Shown: one piece after another, positions 39,140 to 47,542 of the stretch
How the letters are laid out: each line of letters starts with the position of its first letter
How positions within the stretch are numbered: the stretch's first letter is position 1
Assembly: GCF_002295065.1 (NCBI RefSeq)
Contig: NZ_NSGG01000007.1
Span: 186,001-250,000, forward strand
Direction: 5' to 3'
DNA: 64,000 nucleotides
Source: Mesorhizobium sp. WSM3859
GTDB lineage: Bacteria; Pseudomonadota; Alphaproteobacteria; Rhizobiales; Rhizobiaceae
Notes under the pieces: generated by a model
Database searches by the model: none
What the model was told of the DNA's origin: nothing
The model's input: only the letters and a program-made list of their open reading frames with translations
Position numbers and translations under genes: made by a program

Positions 39140-39167
39140 TTGACGACACGTGACTGAGGTCTATGAT
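39140..39167 (+). promoter_or_regulatory. sigma-70 promoter of the small-gene pair
   Basis: TTGACG (39140-39145), 16 bases, TATGAT (39162-39167). It is bracketed by operators 1 and 2, a classical repression arrangement. Confidence 0.6.
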
Positions 39168-39181
39168 TTGAATCGATCCAA
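39168..39181. promoter_or_regulatory. LacI-type operator 2
   Basis: TTGAATCGATCCAA, the reverse complement form of operator 1, directly after the -10 box and so overlapping the start of transcription. Confidence 0.75.
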
Positions 39182-39221
39182 GTCCGTTTCGTGTGAAGCG
39201 GCTTTTTAGTAGGAGGATGCC

Positions 39222-39365
39222 ATGCATCCGGTGAGCTACTTGTTCGAAGACATCTACCGCAACGATTGGGGCATCGCCTCGGCCGCCGCCAGCGAGAAGC
39301 GGCGCGGCAGGATGGGTCCCTGGCGCCGCGAGCCGGGCTTCCTTGTGGAGCGTAAACGCGGCTGA
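39222..39365 (+). CDS. novel 47-residue small protein, paralogue 1
   Basis: ATG after a perfect AGGAGGA site gives MHPVSYLFEDIYRNDWGI, then a basic region rich in Arg (EKRRGRMGPWRREPGF) ending LVERKRG. The second small gene (39424) starts MHPIGHLFQDIYRNYWGI, so 13 of the first 18 residues agree. No membrane segment, signal or Cys. The conserved amphipathic N-terminus and the basic tail suggest binding to a protein or nucleic acid, but function is unknown. It lies under a promoter flanked by LacI-type operators. Confidence 0.7.
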   Translation: MHPVSYLFEDIYRNDWGIASAAASEKRRGRMGPWRREPGFLVERKRG

Positions 39366-39392
39366 GCGGCAACCATTTTTCGCGTCCAAGTA

Positions 39393-39406
39393 TTGGATCG
39401 ATTCAA
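39393..39406. promoter_or_regulatory. LacI-type operator 3
   Basis: TTGGATCGATTCAA, identical to operator 1, in the gap between the two small genes, 18 bases before the second start. It could add control of the second gene or anchor a repression loop. Confidence 0.75.
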
Positions 39407-39423
39407 GCTAAGGAGAAACAGCC

Positions 39424-39561
39424 ATGCATCCGATTGGTCACCTGTTTCAGGACATCTATCGCAACTACTGGGGCATTACGCCCGGAGCCGAGGAGCCCGA
39501 ACGTCGCCGCGCCGACGGCCTGCCTGCGCGCAAGCGCAAGCGGCGTGCTGGCGGAAAATAG
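39424..39561 (+). CDS. novel 45-residue small protein, paralogue 2
   Basis: ATG after AGGAGAAA gives MHPIGHLFQDIYRNYWGI, then TPGAEEPERRRADGLPARKR and a basic end KRRAGGK. The first 18 residues match the product at 39222 except at five positions; the tails differ in sequence but are both strongly basic. Good binding sites, shared operators and paralogy all argue that both genes are real. It ends 13 bases before the convergent DUF423 gene. Confidence 0.7.
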   Translation: MHPIGHLFQDIYRNYWGITPGAEEPERRRADGLPARKRKRRAGGK

Positions 39562-39574
39562 TGGCCGGAATAAT

Positions 39575-39949
39575 CTACGGCCGCGAGGGCCACAGCGCCG
39601 AGGCGGCGATCGCCACCCAGCCGGCGATCAAAAGGGTGCCGCCGATCGGCGCCGACATCGGGAACAGCCGCGAACCGAGAAAGTCGCGGGCGAGCAGATC
39701 GCCGCAGAACAGCAGCAGGCCGGCAAGCAGCGCAAGGCTGGCGATCCTGAGGCAACGGTTGCCGCCGGCAAGGCCGATGGCAAGAAAAGCCGGCGCATGC
39801 ATCAGCAGGAAGTTGGCGGCAATGCCGGTAAAGGCGCCGCCGCGATGCGCGGCGGCGGCCGAAAGCGCCACGCCCGCCGCGCCGACGAGGCCTGCTGCCA
39901 GCACGAGAACGCGGCTCCCGCCGTCCGATGCTTGCCCGGTGAGGCTCAT
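39575..39949 (-). CDS. DUF423 family membrane protein
   Basis: A 124-residue protein with four membrane helices (about 14-34, 42-60, 65-85, 100-120). The family pattern is RVLVLAAGLVGAAGVALSAA, the FLLMHAPAFLAIGL helix, LLLFCGDLLARDF and SAPIGGTLLIAGWVAIA. DUF423 (YgdD/YwdK) proteins have no settled function. Start ATG 39949. Lies 35 bases downstream of the MFS gene on the same strand, so may be co-transcribed. Confidence 0.8.
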   Translation of the reverse strand: MSLTGQASDGGSRVLVLAAGLVGAAGVALSAAAAHRGGAFTGIAANFLLMHAPAFLAIGLAGGNRCLRIASLALLAGLLLFCGDLLARDFLGSRLFPMSAPIGGTLLIAGWVAIAASALWPSRP

Positions 39950-39984
39950 CCTGGATGCTCCATGGCGGTTGTGCGGAAGGCCGA

Positions 39985-41232
39985 TCAGGACTCGCCGGCC
40001 TCCAGCAGCATATGCCGCGCGCGCCTCGATTGGACAATCCAGTTGTAGGCAGCACCAAGCGCCATCAGCACCGCTGTGCCCAGAAACACCGACCGCATGC
40101 CGAAATGGCCGCCGACAAAGCCGCCCAACAGCGGCCCTGCGACCTGGCCGACATATTGCGCCGAGATCGCCAGGCCAAGCACGTTGCCGCCGACGCCATC
40201 CGGGATGTTGTGGCGGATGACGCTGGTGATGCAGGGCAAGAGACCGCCCAGCGCCAGGCCCATCAGGAAGCGCAGCCCGATCAGTTGCCAGCCATTGGTG
40301 ACGAAGGCTTGCGGAATGAGCAGCAAGGCCGAGACGGCAAGGGCGCCGACCACGACGTTCCAATGGCCGACGCGGTCGGCAAGCTTGCCAAGCCAAGAGG
40401 AGGACAGGATTGTACCGAGCGCGGCCGCCGACATGACGACGCCGGCGACCATGGTCACCTTGCTCTGGTCCTCGACGAGTTGCTGCACGTAGACGGTGAT
40501 GATCGGCTCGATCGACATGGTGGCGAAGGCGAGCAGCATGCCCGTGGCCAGCATGGCGACGATCGGCCGCTTGTCGGGGATCTGCGACCAGCCGCTTTTC
40601 GGTTTCGCCGCCGAGACCGGCTTGGGCACCGGCGGGTTCTCCTTGATCAGGAAAGTCGTTGCCAGGAACGCCAGGAAGATGACGGCGCCGGACAGCAGGA
40701 AAGTCGCGCGGATGCCGATCAGCGGCGGCAGCAGGCCGCCGAGCAGCGGTCCGACCAGCGAGCCGGCGGTGATGCCCGCCGCCAGCACGCCCAGCGCCCA
40801 GCCCGAACGCTCCTTCGGCGTCTGCATCGCCACCAGGATCGTGGAACCCGACGAATAGCCGCCGGCAAAGCCGATCAGCAGCCGAAGCAACACCAGTTGC
40901 CACACGCTCTGCACCATGCCGGTCAGCGACATGCAGATCGCCATGCCGAAAGACGCGCGCACCAGCATCAGCTTGCGGCCGTAGCGGTCGCCCAGCCGGC
41001 CCCACAAGGGCGCGACCAGCGCCGCCGCGAAGAAGGTGGCGCCATAGGCGATGCCCGACCACTGCACGATCGCCGCGTGGCCTTCGGCGCCAAGCTGCTC
41101 GACGTAAAGCGGCAGGAACGGGAGAAGCAGCGTCATGGCGATCAGCGTGCTGAATGAGCCGGCGAAGCAGACGGCAAGGTTGCGCCGCCAGTGGATGTTG
41201 TAGCCGCCCTGCTCGGAAGATTTCTCGTCCAT
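39985..41232 (-). CDS. MFS efflux transporter, MdtG-like (DHA1)
   Basis: A 415-residue transporter with 12 predicted helices. Motif A is APLWGRLGDRYGRKLMLVRA; the second-half equivalent is SSWLGKLADRVGHWNVVVGA; motif C-type ITAGSLVGPLLGGLLPPLIG. This fits MdtG-type multidrug exporters. The start is the ATG with GGCAGGAC upstream. It is divergent from a GntR regulator and shares a large palindrome with it, so it is very likely the regulated target. Substrate unknown. Confidence 0.85.
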   Translation of the reverse strand: MDEKSSEQGGYNIHWRRNLAVCFAGSFSTLIAMTLLLPFLPLYVEQLGAEGHAAIVQWSGIAYGATFFAAALVAPLWGRLGDRYGRKLMLVRASFGMAICMSLTGMVQSVWQLVLLRLLIGFAGGYSSGSTILVAMQTPKERSGWALGVLAAGITAGSLVGPLLGGLLPPLIGIRATFLLSGAVIFLAFLATTFLIKENPPVPKPVSAAKPKSGWSQIPDKRPIVAMLATGMLLAFATMSIEPIITVYVQQLVEDQSKVTMVAGVVMSAAALGTILSSSWLGKLADRVGHWNVVVGALAVSALLLIPQAFVTNGWQLIGLRFLMGLALGGLLPCITSVIRHNIPDGVGGNVLGLAISAQYVGQVAGPLLGGFVGGHFGMRSVFLGTAVLMALGAAYNWIVQSRRARHMLLEAGES

Positions 41233-41262
41233 GTCCTGCCTACCGGTGGTCCGGGTTGTCGT

Positions 41263-41294
41263 GGATACCATTTTGGTATACCAAATTGGTATCC
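41263..41294. promoter_or_regulatory. 32-base operator between MFS pump and GntR gene
   Basis: A near-perfect palindrome: outer GGATACCA (41263-41270) and TGGTATCC (41287-41294), inner TTTGGTATACCAAA. Sites of the TTGGTATACCAA type are bound by FadR-subfamily GntR regulators. It is 3 bases before the GntR start and 30 before the MFS start, so it could block both. Confidence 0.75.
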
Positions 41295-41297
41295 GTC

Positions 41298-42017
41298 ATG
41301 AACCCCAAGCTTGCCGCTGTCAATGCGGCTTTGAAAAAGGTGGGACGACAAATGTCGCAGATGCAAAATGTCGAAAGGCAGCTTCGCGAAATGATCCTCG
41401 GCCTGGAGATCGGCCCGGGCGAAAGGCTGACCGAACGCTGGATCGAGAGCCGTTTCGGCGCTTCGCGCACGCCGGTGCGCGCCGCGCTGCTGCGCCTCGA
41501 AACCGAAGGGTTGATCGGTCGCGATGGCCGTGGCTGGACGGTGGCGCCGATCAACCTGGCCGAACTCGGCCAGATCGCTGTCTACCGCGAGGCGGTCGAA
41601 GTCGCGGCGGTCCGCCTGACGGCGGCGCTTGAAGACCGCAGCGGTATCGATGTGATCGCCGCTATGCTTGATTCCTGCGATGCGGAGACGCCGCGCGAAG
41701 AGTGGCATCGCGTCGGAATGGATTTCCACATCGAGCTGGCAAGGCTTTCCGGCAACGAGTTCCTATTGAGGGCCGTGCGCGATGCGATGACGAGGCTGTC
41801 GCGGGCACGCTGGCTGGAAGTGCGGGACGAGAAGGCGCTCGGCCGCGCCTGGGCCGAACATCACGCCATCCTCGCCGCTGTCAGGAGCGGCGATGCCGAA
41901 GAAGCGGCGCGGCTGCTTTCCGATCACATTGCCGGCAGTCGCGACCGGCTGGTCGCCTCCTTGCATGACGACCGGCGCGGTTTGCGCGCACGCGGATTTG
42001 CGGTGGTCGCGGCTTGA
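41298..42017 (+). CDS. GntR-family (FadR subfamily) regulator
   Basis: A 239-residue repressor. Winged-helix domain (about 25-90): LREMILGLEIGPGERLTERW and SRFGASRTPVRAALLRLETE with GLIGRDGRGWTVAPIN. The helical FCD effector domain (100-225) has HIELARLSGNEFLLRAV and AEHHAILAAVRSGDAEEAAR, where His and Asp residues usually bind a metal. Start ATG lies next to the palindromic operator; an ATG at 41352 is possible. The divergent MFS pump is the likely target. Confidence 0.88.
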   Translation: MNPKLAAVNAALKKVGRQMSQMQNVERQLREMILGLEIGPGERLTERWIESRFGASRTPVRAALLRLETEGLIGRDGRGWTVAPINLAELGQIAVYREAVEVAAVRLTAALEDRSGIDVIAAMLDSCDAETPREEWHRVGMDFHIELARLSGNEFLLRAVRDAMTRLSRARWLEVRDEKALGRAWAEHHAILAAVRSGDAEEAARLLSDHIAGSRDRLVASLHDDRRGLRARGFAVVAA

Positions 42018-42140
42018 GGCTGAACATACATGCTGCGCCAGCAGCACTGGCGGGCTTGCAACATGGCCGGGAGAATGCTGTAGGAGGTCAGGGGGATGAA
42101 GGCCGACTACCACTGACCACCTCGCTGAATTCTCGGACGC

Positions 42141-43112
42141 ATGGCCACACTCTCTCGAACCGCCTCGAAGCTGTTCTACTACGCGCGCAATTTCGCGCGT
42201 AACCGCGCACCGCAATCGCTGTTTCGCGATCGCCTGGCCGGCCGGCTCGAGCAGGCCAGGCTTTCAGGCAAGTCGGTTCGCGAGCGGCTGAACTACTATA
42301 ACAAGCTGGAACAGCCGTTCGCGCCCAGTCCGGACGCGGTGGCCGTCGGCAAGCTGCCGACCGATCCCAGCATGTATTATTACGACCTCAAGGAGTTCGC
42401 TCGCTACTTCGATCCCGGCCTGCTGATCGATTTCGAATTCGGCGATGTCGTAGGGGTCCCGGAGATTCCGAGGATCGTCAAGGACCGGCCCATCGGCGAG
42501 GACAACGCCAATGGCGTGCTGATGAAGCTGAACAAGTTCCGCCACTTCTACATGCCGCCCGACAGTCAGCCTTTCTCGGCCAAGCGCCCGATGGTGGTCT
42601 GGCGAGGGCATCTCAATAATCCGCTTCGCACCCGCTTCGTGGAAAAGGCCGCCGACCTGCCGTTTTGCGACGCGGGTTCCCACAAGCCCGACGCGCCGGA
42701 CGGATACCGCAAGCCGTTCCTGAACATCGAGCAGCAGCGACAGTATCGCTACATCGTCTCGCTCGAAGGCAATGACGTCGCGACGAACCTGAAATGGATC
42801 ATGAGCTCCAATTCGCTCTGCCTGATGCCGCAACCGACCTACGAAACCTGGTTTGCGGAAGCCAGGGTCGAGCCCAACGTCCATTATGTGCCGCTGCAGC
42901 CGGATTTCTCCGACCTTGTCGACAAGGTGGCTTACTTCGAGAAACACCCGGCCGAGGCGGAACGGATAACCGCTGCGGCCAATGCCTATTGTCGCAAATT
43001 CGATAATGAGCAGGACGAGCAGGCGATCTCGCTGCTCGTCCTCTACAAGTATTTCGTGCTGAGCGGGCAGATCAAGAGAGACGCGGAAGTCTGGCGCTTT
43101 ATCGCCGGCTAG
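42141..43112 (+). CDS. glycosyltransferase family 90 (LpsA/CAP10-like)
   Basis: A 323-residue cytoplasmic glycosyltransferase of family 90, related to rhizobial LpsA, which builds lipopolysaccharide core or O-antigen. Features: a helical N-terminus; VVWRGHLNNPLRTRFVEKA (donor pocket start, about 155); then YRYIVSLEGNDVATNLKWIM and the MSSNSLCLMPQPTYETWFAE loop, which is the conserved CAP10 core. The exact sugar is unknown. Alone, 15 bases from the convergent AKR gene. Confidence 0.78.
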   Translation: MATLSRTASKLFYYARNFARNRAPQSLFRDRLAGRLEQARLSGKSVRERLNYYNKLEQPFAPSPDAVAVGKLPTDPSMYYYDLKEFARYFDPGLLIDFEFGDVVGVPEIPRIVKDRPIGEDNANGVLMKLNKFRHFYMPPDSQPFSAKRPMVVWRGHLNNPLRTRFVEKAADLPFCDAGSHKPDAPDGYRKPFLNIEQQRQYRYIVSLEGNDVATNLKWIMSSNSLCLMPQPTYETWFAEARVEPNVHYVPLQPDFSDLVDKVAYFEKHPAEAERITAAANAYCRKFDNEQDEQAISLLVLYKYFVLSGQIKRDAEVWRFIAG

Positions 43113-43126
43113 GCGCTCATAGCACT

Positions 43127-44170
43127 CTAAACATGCGAGCGCTCGAGCACCTTGTCGGCCGGTCCGAACCGGTCCCTGGCGGTGAACTGCTGGTGCCAGT
43201 AGGGATAAAGCACCGGCGGCCGGCTGACGGCGTCGAGGCGTTGCAGCTCGTCTTCGGTGAGGGAAAGGCTTGCCGCGGCCAGATTGTCCTTGAGCTGCGT
43301 CTCGTTGCGGGCGCCGATCACCAGCGAGCTTACGGCAGGACGGCCGAGCAGCCAGGCAAGCGCCACCTGCGCGCCCGAGACGTCGCGCGCCTTGCCGATC
43401 TCGTTGAGCACGTCGACGATGCGCCACAGGCGGTCCTCGTCGCGGATCGGTGGTTCCTTCCAGCCGCCAAGCTGGCGCGCGGTAGGGCTGTCGCGATGAT
43501 ATTTGCCGGAGAGCAGGCCGCCGGCCAGCGGGCTCCAGACCAGCACGCCAAGGCCCTGGTCGACTGAGATCGGCAGCAATTCATATTCGGCCTCGCGCGC
43601 TTCCAGCGTGTAGTGGATCTGCTGGGTGACGAAACGGGCCTGATGGCGGCTGTCGCTCACGGCAAGAGCCTTCATCACCTGCCAGCCTGACCAGTTGGAG
43701 CAGCCGATATAGCGGATCTTGCCCTGGTTGACCAAAGTGTCGAGCGCCGCGATCGTCTCCTCGACCGGGGTGAGCCCGTCCCACTGATGGACGAAATAAA
43801 TGTCGATGGTATCGGTCTTCAGCCGCTTCAGGCTCTTTTCGCACTCGCGGATCAGATGGTGCCGCGACAGGCCCTCGTCATTCGGGCCCGTGCCGATGCG
43901 CATGCGCGCCTTGGACGCGATCAGCACATCGTTCTTGCGCTTGCCGCCGAGCGCCTCGCCGATGATCTCCTCCGACAGGCCGTTCGAATAGACATTGGCG
44001 GTGTCGATGAGGTTGATGCCGGCATCGATGCAGGTATCGATGATGCGCCTGGCTTCCGAAAGATCGGAGTTGCCGACGGCGGCGAACGGACCCGTTCCGC
44101 CGAAGGTCATGGTGCCGAGGGTCAATGTCGAAACCTTCAGTCCGGAACGGCCAAGGGTGCGGTATTCCAT
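43127..44170 (-). CDS. aldo/keto reductase
   Basis: A 347-residue NADPH-dependent oxidoreductase with the AKR barrel. Start at MEYRTLGRSGLKVSTLTLGT. Catalytic tetrad: Asp in LIDTANVYSNGLSE with its Tyr, Lys in DVLIASKARM, His in IYFVHQWDGLTPVEETI. Cofactor end: VIGARNETQLKDNLAAASLS. Similar to general stress-type reductases (YajO/Gsp69 group); substrate unknown. The frame is open 75 bases upstream of the chosen start without a ribosome binding site. Confidence 0.85.
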   Translation of the reverse strand: MEYRTLGRSGLKVSTLTLGTMTFGGTGPFAAVGNSDLSEARRIIDTCIDAGINLIDTANVYSNGLSEEIIGEALGGKRKNDVLIASKARMRIGTGPNDEGLSRHHLIRECEKSLKRLKTDTIDIYFVHQWDGLTPVEETIAALDTLVNQGKIRYIGCSNWSGWQVMKALAVSDSRHQARFVTQQIHYTLEAREAEYELLPISVDQGLGVLVWSPLAGGLLSGKYHRDSPTARQLGGWKEPPIRDEDRLWRIVDVLNEIGKARDVSGAQVALAWLLGRPAVSSLVIGARNETQLKDNLAAASLSLTEDELQRLDAVSRPPVLYPYWHQQFTARDRFGPADKVLERSHV

Positions 44171-44437
44171 ATCGGGTCCTCGCGATTTGTTTTGGGGAGG
44201 CGCCGTGGTGGGCGCGGGAAAGAGGCGAGGGGATTTGTAGGACAATTCCGGCCGCTTGTCGCCCCGCTATCGATACGGGCCGATCACATATCTTCTATCG
44301 ATGCTCGGCTGAGGTCGCCTTGCAATAAAACCGTCATTGCGCCTCTGTATCTCAGTCGGCTTACGGAGTGGCGTGCCCGGCCGGAGCCGCGGCGCATTCC
44401 GAAGCGATGATGGGCTGACAGGCGACGGAGCTGCGCG

Positions 44438-45358
44438 ATGAATGAAGTGAAACCGAATTCCGGGGCGAAGGACTGGCTGGAAGCCGAGCTCGAGGACACG
44501 CTCGACGAGGACTACGAGCTGGAGATTTCCGAACCGGCGCTCTCGCTCGAGATCGCCAAGATCTACAAGAAGTCGCATCCGCCTTCCATCGAGCGGATGA
44601 CCTACTTTCGCGAACTGCTGAGGCTCCAGTCCGAACTGATCAAGCTGCAGTCCTGGGTCGCCTACCACAAGAAGAAGCTGGTGGTGATCTTCGAGGGCCG
44701 CGACTCCGCCGGCAAGGGCGGCGTCATCAAGCGCATCACGCAGCGGCTCAATCCGCGCATCGCCCGTGTCGTGGCGCTGCCGGCGCCGACCGAACGCGAG
44801 AAGTCGCAATGGTACTTCCAGCGCTACGTGCCGCATCTCCCGGCGGGTGGCGAGATCGTGCTGTTCGACCGCTCCTGGTACAACCGCTCCGGCGTCGAGC
44901 GGGTCATGGGTTTCGCCGACCAGAATCAGGTCGAGGAGTTCTTCCACGACGTGCCGGAATTCGAGCGCATGCTGGTCCGGTCCGGCATCACGCTGGTCAA
45001 ATACTGGTTCTCGATCACCGACGAGGAACAGCAGATGCGCTTCCTGATGCGCATCCACGATCCGATGAAGCAGTGGAAGCTCTCGCCGATGGACCTGCAG
45101 TCGCGCGTGCGCTGGGAGCAGTACACCAAGGCCAAGGAAGAGACCTTTGCCCGCACGAACATCCCGGAAGCGCCCTGGTTCATCGTCGAGGGCAACGACA
45201 AGAAGCGCGCGCGGCTGAACTGCATCGATCATCTCTTGCAGCAATTGCCATATGAGGAGGTTCCGCACGAGGAGATCACACTGCCGGAGCGCGTCTTCAA
45301 CCCGCAATACGAGCGCCAGGTGCTGCCGCGCGAGCTCTACGTGCCGGAGAAGTATTGA
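44438..45358 (+). CDS. ppk2: polyphosphate kinase 2
   Basis: A 306-residue class I PPK2 that moves phosphate between polyphosphate and nucleoside diphosphates. Walker A is FEGRDSAGKGGVIKRITQRL (about 87-106) and Walker B is VLFDRSWYNRSGVERVMGFA; the lid has KYWFSITDEEQQMRFLMRI and the end is PERVFNPQYERQVLPRELY. The N-terminal 75 residues form a helical cap, longer than in short PPK2 enzymes. Direction (synthesis or use) cannot be told. A ppx phosphatase is at 10.3 kb. Confidence 0.9.
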   Translation: MNEVKPNSGAKDWLEAELEDTLDEDYELEISEPALSLEIAKIYKKSHPPSIERMTYFRELLRLQSELIKLQSWVAYHKKKLVVIFEGRDSAGKGGVIKRITQRLNPRIARVVALPAPTEREKSQWYFQRYVPHLPAGGEIVLFDRSWYNRSGVERVMGFADQNQVEEFFHDVPEFERMLVRSGITLVKYWFSITDEEQQMRFLMRIHDPMKQWKLSPMDLQSRVRWEQYTKAKEETFARTNIPEAPWFIVEGNDKKRARLNCIDHLLQQLPYEEVPHEEITLPERVFNPQYERQVLPRELYVPEKY

Positions 45359-45404
45359 GACGGTGAAGCTGCGATCTCCCCCACGAGGGGGGAGATTACG
45401 CTCG

Positions 45405-46049
45405 TTACACCCGCCCGATCATCACATGCGTGGCATCGGCCGTCGCCACCTGGCCGGTGCAGCGGTATCCCAGCTTCAGCATGTCGAGGCCTGCAAAGAG
45501 GTGCTCGCCGGATCCGAGCAGGATAGGCGAGATCGCGAGATGCATCTCGTCGATGAGCTTCTCCTCGAGATATTGCCGGACGGTCGAGACGCCGCCGCCG
45601 ACACGCACATCCTTGCCGCCCGCCGCCGCCTTCGCCTGTTCGAGCGCTGAGCGGATGCCATCGGTGACGAAGTAGAAGGTCGTCCCGCCTTCCATCTCGA
45701 TCGGCGCGCGCTTGTGATGCGTCAAAATAAAGGTCGGCACGTGATAGGGCGGGTTGGGACCCCACCAGCCCTTCCAGTTGTCGTCCGGCCATGCGCCGCG
45801 GCTCGGCGCGAACATGTTGCGGCCGAGGATCCAGGCGCCGACATTCTCGAAGCTGCGCACGGCGAAATCGTCATCGGTATCCGTTGTCCCGCCTTCCTTG
45901 CCAATCATCTGGTAAAACGAGCGGGTCTTGATCATCCACTTGTGTAGATCTTCGCCGCCTACACCGAGCGGGTTGTCGAGGCTCTGATCGGGACCGGCGC
46001 CGTAACCGTCGAGCGACAGGGTGAAAGCGTTGACACGCAGCCTGGACAT
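45405..46049 (-). CDS. dihydrofolate reductase family protein (RibD_C)
   Basis: A 214-residue NADPH-binding reductase of the RibD C-terminal/DHFR-like fold. Start MSRLRVNAFTLSLDGYGAGP; strand VGAWILGRNMFAPSRGAWPD and DVRVGGGVSTVRQYLEEKLI (cofactor loop), then DEMHLAISPILLGSGEHLFA. These proteins are common and uncharacterised; it is not the folate enzyme. Minus strand, convergent with ppk2, divergent upstream of the repeat-free gap near phaZ. Confidence 0.85.
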   Translation of the reverse strand: MSRLRVNAFTLSLDGYGAGPDQSLDNPLGVGGEDLHKWMIKTRSFYQMIGKEGGTTDTDDDFAVRSFENVGAWILGRNMFAPSRGAWPDDNWKGWWGPNPPYHVPTFILTHHKRAPIEMEGGTTFYFVTDGIRSALEQAKAAAGGKDVRVGGGVSTVRQYLEEKLIDEMHLAISPILLGSGEHLFAGLDMLKLGYRCTGQVATADATHVMIGRV

Positions 46050-46224
46050 CATTGGCCTCCTGATCCAGTTGTAATTTGCAATCGGTCAACCGATAGCTCA
46101 ACCAGTTGCGAATTGCAAGCGGTTGGGTGGCAGCATCGCGCTCGGCGGCACGATCCAGGTTTATGGATTTGACTTGAGGAGGCGGGCGGCCACGGCGCCG
46201 GTTCGCTCGTCCGCGCGCCTCTCG

Positions 46225-47433
46225 CTATTCCATCGCCAGGATGAGGTTGCGCACCACAGGATAGATTTCGCGTTCCCAGCGCTTGCCGTTGAAGACGCCG
46301 TAATGGCCAACATTGGCCTGCAGGTGATGCCGCTTCAGATGTGGACGCAGCGAGCGGCACAGATCATGCGCCGCCGAGGTCTGCCCCAGCGCGCATATGT
46401 CGTCGCGTCCGCCCTCGACGGTGAGCAGCGCCGTGTTGCGGATCGCGCCGGGGTCGACCTTGCTGCCGCGGAAGGTGAACGCGCCTGTGGCAAGCTCCGC
46501 CTTCTGGAACACCCGGTCGATGGTCTCGAGATAGAATTCCTCGGTGAGGTCGAGCACCGCGAAATACTCGTCGTAGAAAGTCTTGATCTTCTCGGCTTCG
46601 GCGGTCTCGCCGGCCGCCAGATGCTCATGGAGCTTGCGATGAGCCGTGACGTGGCGGTCGCTGTTCATGGCCATGAAGGCGGCGAGCTGCAGGAAGCCCG
46701 GATACACCCGCCGCCCGCCGCCGGGGTGGCGGAAGGGCACATGGGAGATGACGTAGCTCTGGAACCAGGCCAGCGACTTGCTGACGGCGAATTCGTTGAC
46801 TTCGGTCGGGCTTTCGCGCGGGTCGATCGGCCCCGCCATCAGCGTCATCGAGCGCGGCGTCGCCGGATGCCTGTCCTCGGACATGATGGCGACGGCGGCG
46901 AGCGCCTGGACGCAGGGCTGGCAGACCGCCAGGATATGCGCTCCAGGGCCGATCGCCTCCAGGAAACGGATGAGGTAGTCGACATAGTCGTCCACGCCGA
47001 AGCTGCCGTCCGAAAGCGGCACGTCGCGGGCATTGGCCCAGTCGGTGACATAGACCTCGTGGTCGGCGAGCAGCGTCTCCACCGTGCCGCGCAGCAGCGT
47101 CGAGAAATGTCCCGACAGGGGCGCGACCACCATGACCTTCGGCTGGCGGACGTCGATGTCCTTGGCAAAACGCAGCAGCTTGCCGAAGGGCAGGGCGAGC
47201 ACCGTTTCGACGGCGACCGGCACCTCGCGGTTGCCGACCCGGACAATCCCGATGCCGAAATCCGGGCGCGTATGGGTGAGCCTGAAACGGGCGATCATCT
47301 CCAGCCCGGCCGCGATGCGCCGTTTGGCGGCGTCGCCGAGCGCCATCGCGCCCGTCGCCGAGCCCATCAGTTCGGCAAGCATGCGCGCCGGAGCTATGAG
47401 GTCGTCCTGGAGCTGGTAGGCCTGGTAAAGCAT
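46225..47433 (-). CDS. phaZ: intracellular polyhydroxyalkanoate depolymerase
   Basis: A 402-residue cytoplasmic enzyme that hydrolyses polyhydroxybutyrate granules. Conserved PhaZ segments are VMVVAPLSGHFSTLLRGTVE, DHEVYVTDWANARDVPL, and the nucleophile region ILAVCQPCVQALAA, where Cys171 (or Cys174) is the probable nucleophile in place of Ser; VGHYGVFNGKRWEREIYP carries the His. Intracellular depolymerases of this type use Cys. Start ATG 47433. Divergent from a GST gene, with a TGCA-rich gap. Confidence 0.85.
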   Translation of the reverse strand: MLYQAYQLQDDLIAPARMLAELMGSATGAMALGDAAKRRIAAGLEMIARFRLTHTRPDFGIGIVRVGNREVPVAVETVLALPFGKLLRFAKDIDVRQPKVMVVAPLSGHFSTLLRGTVETLLADHEVYVTDWANARDVPLSDGSFGVDDYVDYLIRFLEAIGPGAHILAVCQPCVQALAAVAIMSEDRHPATPRSMTLMAGPIDPRESPTEVNEFAVSKSLAWFQSYVISHVPFRHPGGGRRVYPGFLQLAAFMAMNSDRHVTAHRKLHEHLAAGETAEAEKIKTFYDEYFAVLDLTEEFYLETIDRVFQKAELATGAFTFRGSKVDPGAIRNTALLTVEGGRDDICALGQTSAAHDLCRSLRPHLKRHHLQANVGHYGVFNGKRWEREIYPVVRNLILAME

Positions 47434-47542
47434 TGCGCCTCGTTCCGCTGACAGCCCATCGTGCAGTGCAAAAAAGCTAGTGCAATTTATTTTGCATTGC
47501 GAGAGGATTGTTGCCGGCGAAAGGCTTGGAGGGTTTCACGAC

